NCBI GenBank assembly: GCA_037951105.1
Contig: JBAMJV010009045.1
Location: 1-64,000, forward strand
Direction: 5' to 3'
DNA length: 64,000 bases
DNA from: Echinarachnius parma
Taxonomy: Eukaryota > Echinodermata > Echinoidea > Clypeasteroida > Echinarachniidae
The notes beneath the pieces are model-generated. The model saw only the letters and a program-made list of their open reading frames with translations, was not told the origin of the DNA and did no database searches. Positions 62,558 to 64,000 of the stretch are shown one piece after another. Within the stretch, counting starts at the first letter, position 1; every line of letters begins with the position of its first letter. A program made the translations under genes and the position numbers.

Positions 62558-62677
62558 CCCCTCCCCCCCCCCCCCCCACCCCCACACTTCAAAAAAAAAA
62601 AAAAAATAGTGCGGGGGTGCCCGCGAAGGGACAAAAAAAAAAAAAAAAAAAACTTGGAAAAAAAAAAAAATAATAAT
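62558..62677. repeat. Poly-C and multiple poly-A tracts
   Basis: A C-rich run (62560-62585) then three A runs of about 13-19 bases, with AATAATAATAAT after the last. Several A tails in series may mark inserted retroposed fragments or simple expansion. Confidence 0.75.
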
Positions 62678-62758
62678 AATAATTGAGTGTTTATGGGGGG
62701 GATGTTAACCTCCTTTTTTCCTTTGTTTTTTCTTTACCTTGTTCCTTTGTGCATCTAG

Positions 62759-63244
62759 GTATGACATCGGATGATGGTTGGGTGGACGTCTTGTCGGTCT
62801 CGTCCGGCGAGGGCCACGAGACGGGGAGTTTGAGGCCGGGTTCCCTTCCCCCGGGTCGTTCAATGAGTCGGTTCCGGGGGAACCAAATTTAGAATCCCGT
62901 TGCTACTAATTCGCGCCTCACGGGTGGGCGAAGCAGTAGCTGTGGCACCCAGGGGTATCCTTTGGCTAGAGGGTTAGTAGGGTCCCCTGAAGACGGTCCC
63001 CCTATCATCGTAGGGCCCGGGGATCGTGGCGTCAACCTGGGTGCTGTCCCTGGTTGTAATTCGCCTATGATGTCCGGCTTTGGCCACGGTGAGCAGTTCA
63101 AGACTCGGGCCATTTCTCACCGCACACGTAAGTCCTCTCGCAAGCCGGCGCCCGGTGCACTCGAAACGTCGCACCCAGCATGGACGAGTGACTTCTTCTC
63201 CCGGGATTCCTGGCCGAGCGAGGCCAGTCTTCTCTGGACCAGGG
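62759..63244 (+). pseudogene. GC-rich candidate exon with one in-frame stop, unidentified
   Basis: Bounded by the acceptor at 62758 and a donor-like GGG|GTAAGT at 63245. From ATG 62761 the frame reads MTSDDGWVDVLSVSSGEG and onwards for 43 codons to TAG at 62890. It then stays open in the same frame through 63244 (including RGLVGSPEDGPPIIVGPGDRG). One stop therefore splits an otherwise ~160-codon frame. It could be a decayed transposon or gene exon, or a GC-rich frame open by composition. No domain recognised. Confidence 0.25.
62829..62968 (+). repeat. GC-rich ~140-bp repeat unit, copy 1
   Basis: Starts TTGAGGCCGGGTTCCCTTCC and runs through TTCGCGCCTCACGGGTGGGC to GGCACCCAGGGGTATCC and TTGGCTAGAG. 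Aligns along its length with 63864-64000. Confidence 0.75.
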
Positions 63245-63537
63245 GTAAGTCCCATGACGTGAGTCCTTCGCTTAGAGTAAAACTGCTTTTCAGGCTGACA
63301 AGCGGTATGATATTTCAGGTCTCAAACCTGCATCGAGTAGGTTTGTATTATTGTTGTCACTTCCTTATTACTAGCCCCTCTCTCGGTGGTAGCACTGGGC
63401 CTCGGGGTCAGTTAACACAATTGGGATTGTTGTCAGTAGTTGATAGGATTGTTAGAAAAAATGTGACCGAGTTGAGTACCACGGTGGTGGAAATCTAATC
63501 AGCGCTTCGGCCGTTTTTTTCGTGTTATTTATAGCGC

Positions 63538-63556
63538 GGCCCCCTCGGAGGGGGCC
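63538..63556. repeat. Short GC-rich perfect hairpin
   Basis: GGCCCCCTCGGAGGGGGCC: eight-base arms around CGG. Confidence 0.7.
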
Positions 63557-63574
63557 TTTGCAGCAGCGCTCCGC

Positions 63575-63651
63575 CCCCCCCCCCCCCCCGAGATGGGGGG
63601 GTGTCTCGTTCCGCGCCGCAGCCCCCACGGGGGGGGGGGGGGGGGGGGGGC
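63575..63651. repeat. Poly-C and poly-G tracts in inverted arrangement
   Basis: A C run at 63575-63590 and a G run at about 63630-63650, separated by ~40 bases of GC-rich sequence. They could pair into a large hairpin and are prone to assembly error. Confidence 0.8.
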
Positions 63652-63668
63652 TAGGCTCAGAGATTTGT

Positions 63669-63790
63669 TGCCGGGTTCCCTTCCCCCGGTTTCGCTGTGT
63701 GTTGGGACCGGGGGGGAATGGATTTTTGGAACTCCGTTCTGCCACACAGGTGGGCAAGACAATGTATGTAACACCCAGGTGAGTTTGTTG
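63669..63790 (+). repeat. GC-rich repeat unit, copy 2 (diverged)
   Basis: TGCCGGGTTCCCTTCCCCCG, then TTGGGACCGGGGGGGAATGG, CACACAGGTGGGCAAGACAAT and AACACCCAGGTGAGTTTG. The CAG|GTGAGT at its end is a perfect splice-donor match. Confidence 0.7.
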
Positions 63791-63863
63791 TGTGTGGTAT
63801 CTAAGCTAGGTCTTGTGCTGCCCTCTCGTGGACCTCGGGTAGCGAGGATCGTGAGTCAGGGCG

Positions 63864-64000
63864 ATTGAGGCCGGGTTTCTTCCCCCGGTTCGAGTTGAGT
63901 TGGGACCAGGGGGAATGGATTTTCACTCCCGCTCTGCCTTTCGCGCCTCACGGTTGGGCGAGGCAATGTTGTGGCACCCAAGTGAGCCCTTGGCTTAAGG
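63864..64000 (+). repeat. GC-rich repeat unit, copy 3, cut by window end
   Basis: TTGAGGCCGGGTTTCTTCCC, TTGGGACCAGGGGGAATGGA, TTCGCGCCTCACGGTTGGGC, GTGGCACCCAAGTGAGCCCT and TTGGCTTAAG. It shares some segments with copy 1 and others with copy 2, so the three descend from one unit. More copies may follow outside the window. Confidence 0.75.

Noticed and set aside
1-64000. tRNA, rRNA or CRISPR-like arrays
   Set aside because: No cloverleaf-type sequence with A/B boxes, no rRNA segment and no regularly spaced direct repeats with unique spacers were found; the tandem arrays here are ordinary minisatellites.

Overview
The window looks like nuclear DNA from an animal with large introns. Supporting signs are GT-AG introns of 0.5-14 kb, AATAAA polyadenylation signals, no bacterial-type gene packing, many microsatellites and homopolymer C/G runs, and several families of short inverted-repeat (MITE-like) elements. 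The one gene that can be read in full codes for a nuclear receptor of the VDR/PXR/HR96 (NR1I/NR1J) type. Together with the repeat landscape this suggests a marine invertebrate, most likely an echinoderm such as a sea urchin. That taxonomic guess is inference and cannot be fixed from this sequence alone.

Layout. Positions 1-22790 hold no recognisable coding exon. They are AT-rich DNA with MITEs, simple repeats and CpG-richer patches, and probably include the promoter, a 5' UTR exon and the first intron of the receptor gene. The receptor coding sequence runs on the + strand in four coding exons: 22801-23035 (DNA-binding domain), 36924-37207 (basic hinge), 43492-44266 (hinge plus first part of the ligand-binding domain) and 44807-45051 (rest of the ligand-binding domain, AF-2 helix and stop). 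The splice phases agree (1, 0, 1) and give a 512-residue protein. Polyadenylation signals at 46566 and 50537 imply a 3' UTR of about 1.5 or 5.5 kb.

Positions 50630-51112 are a large ATG/ATC microsatellite. Positions 51113-58365 are intergenic, with a 200-bp hairpin element and two copies of a ~575-bp inverted-terminal-repeat element. A minus-strand gene appears to end at 58426 (terminal coding exon 58426-58503, AATAAA 35 bases after the stop). A second possible minus-strand exon lies at 60618-60713. A 95-bp near-perfect hairpin lies between them.

From about 61789 the composition changes to GC-rich. There is a TATA box, a possible short 5' exon with a consensus splice donor, a possible acceptor at 62758, and three diverged copies of a ~125-140-bp repeat. 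This is either the start of an unrecognised gene or transposon, or a low-complexity repeat block. It continues past the window edge.

The points most worth following up are the receptor's altered FFGR motif where receptors almost always have FFRR, a dispersed family of ~80-bp TTAA-flanked palindrome-ended elements (one inside the receptor 3' UTR), and the GC-rich repeat unit at the right edge.
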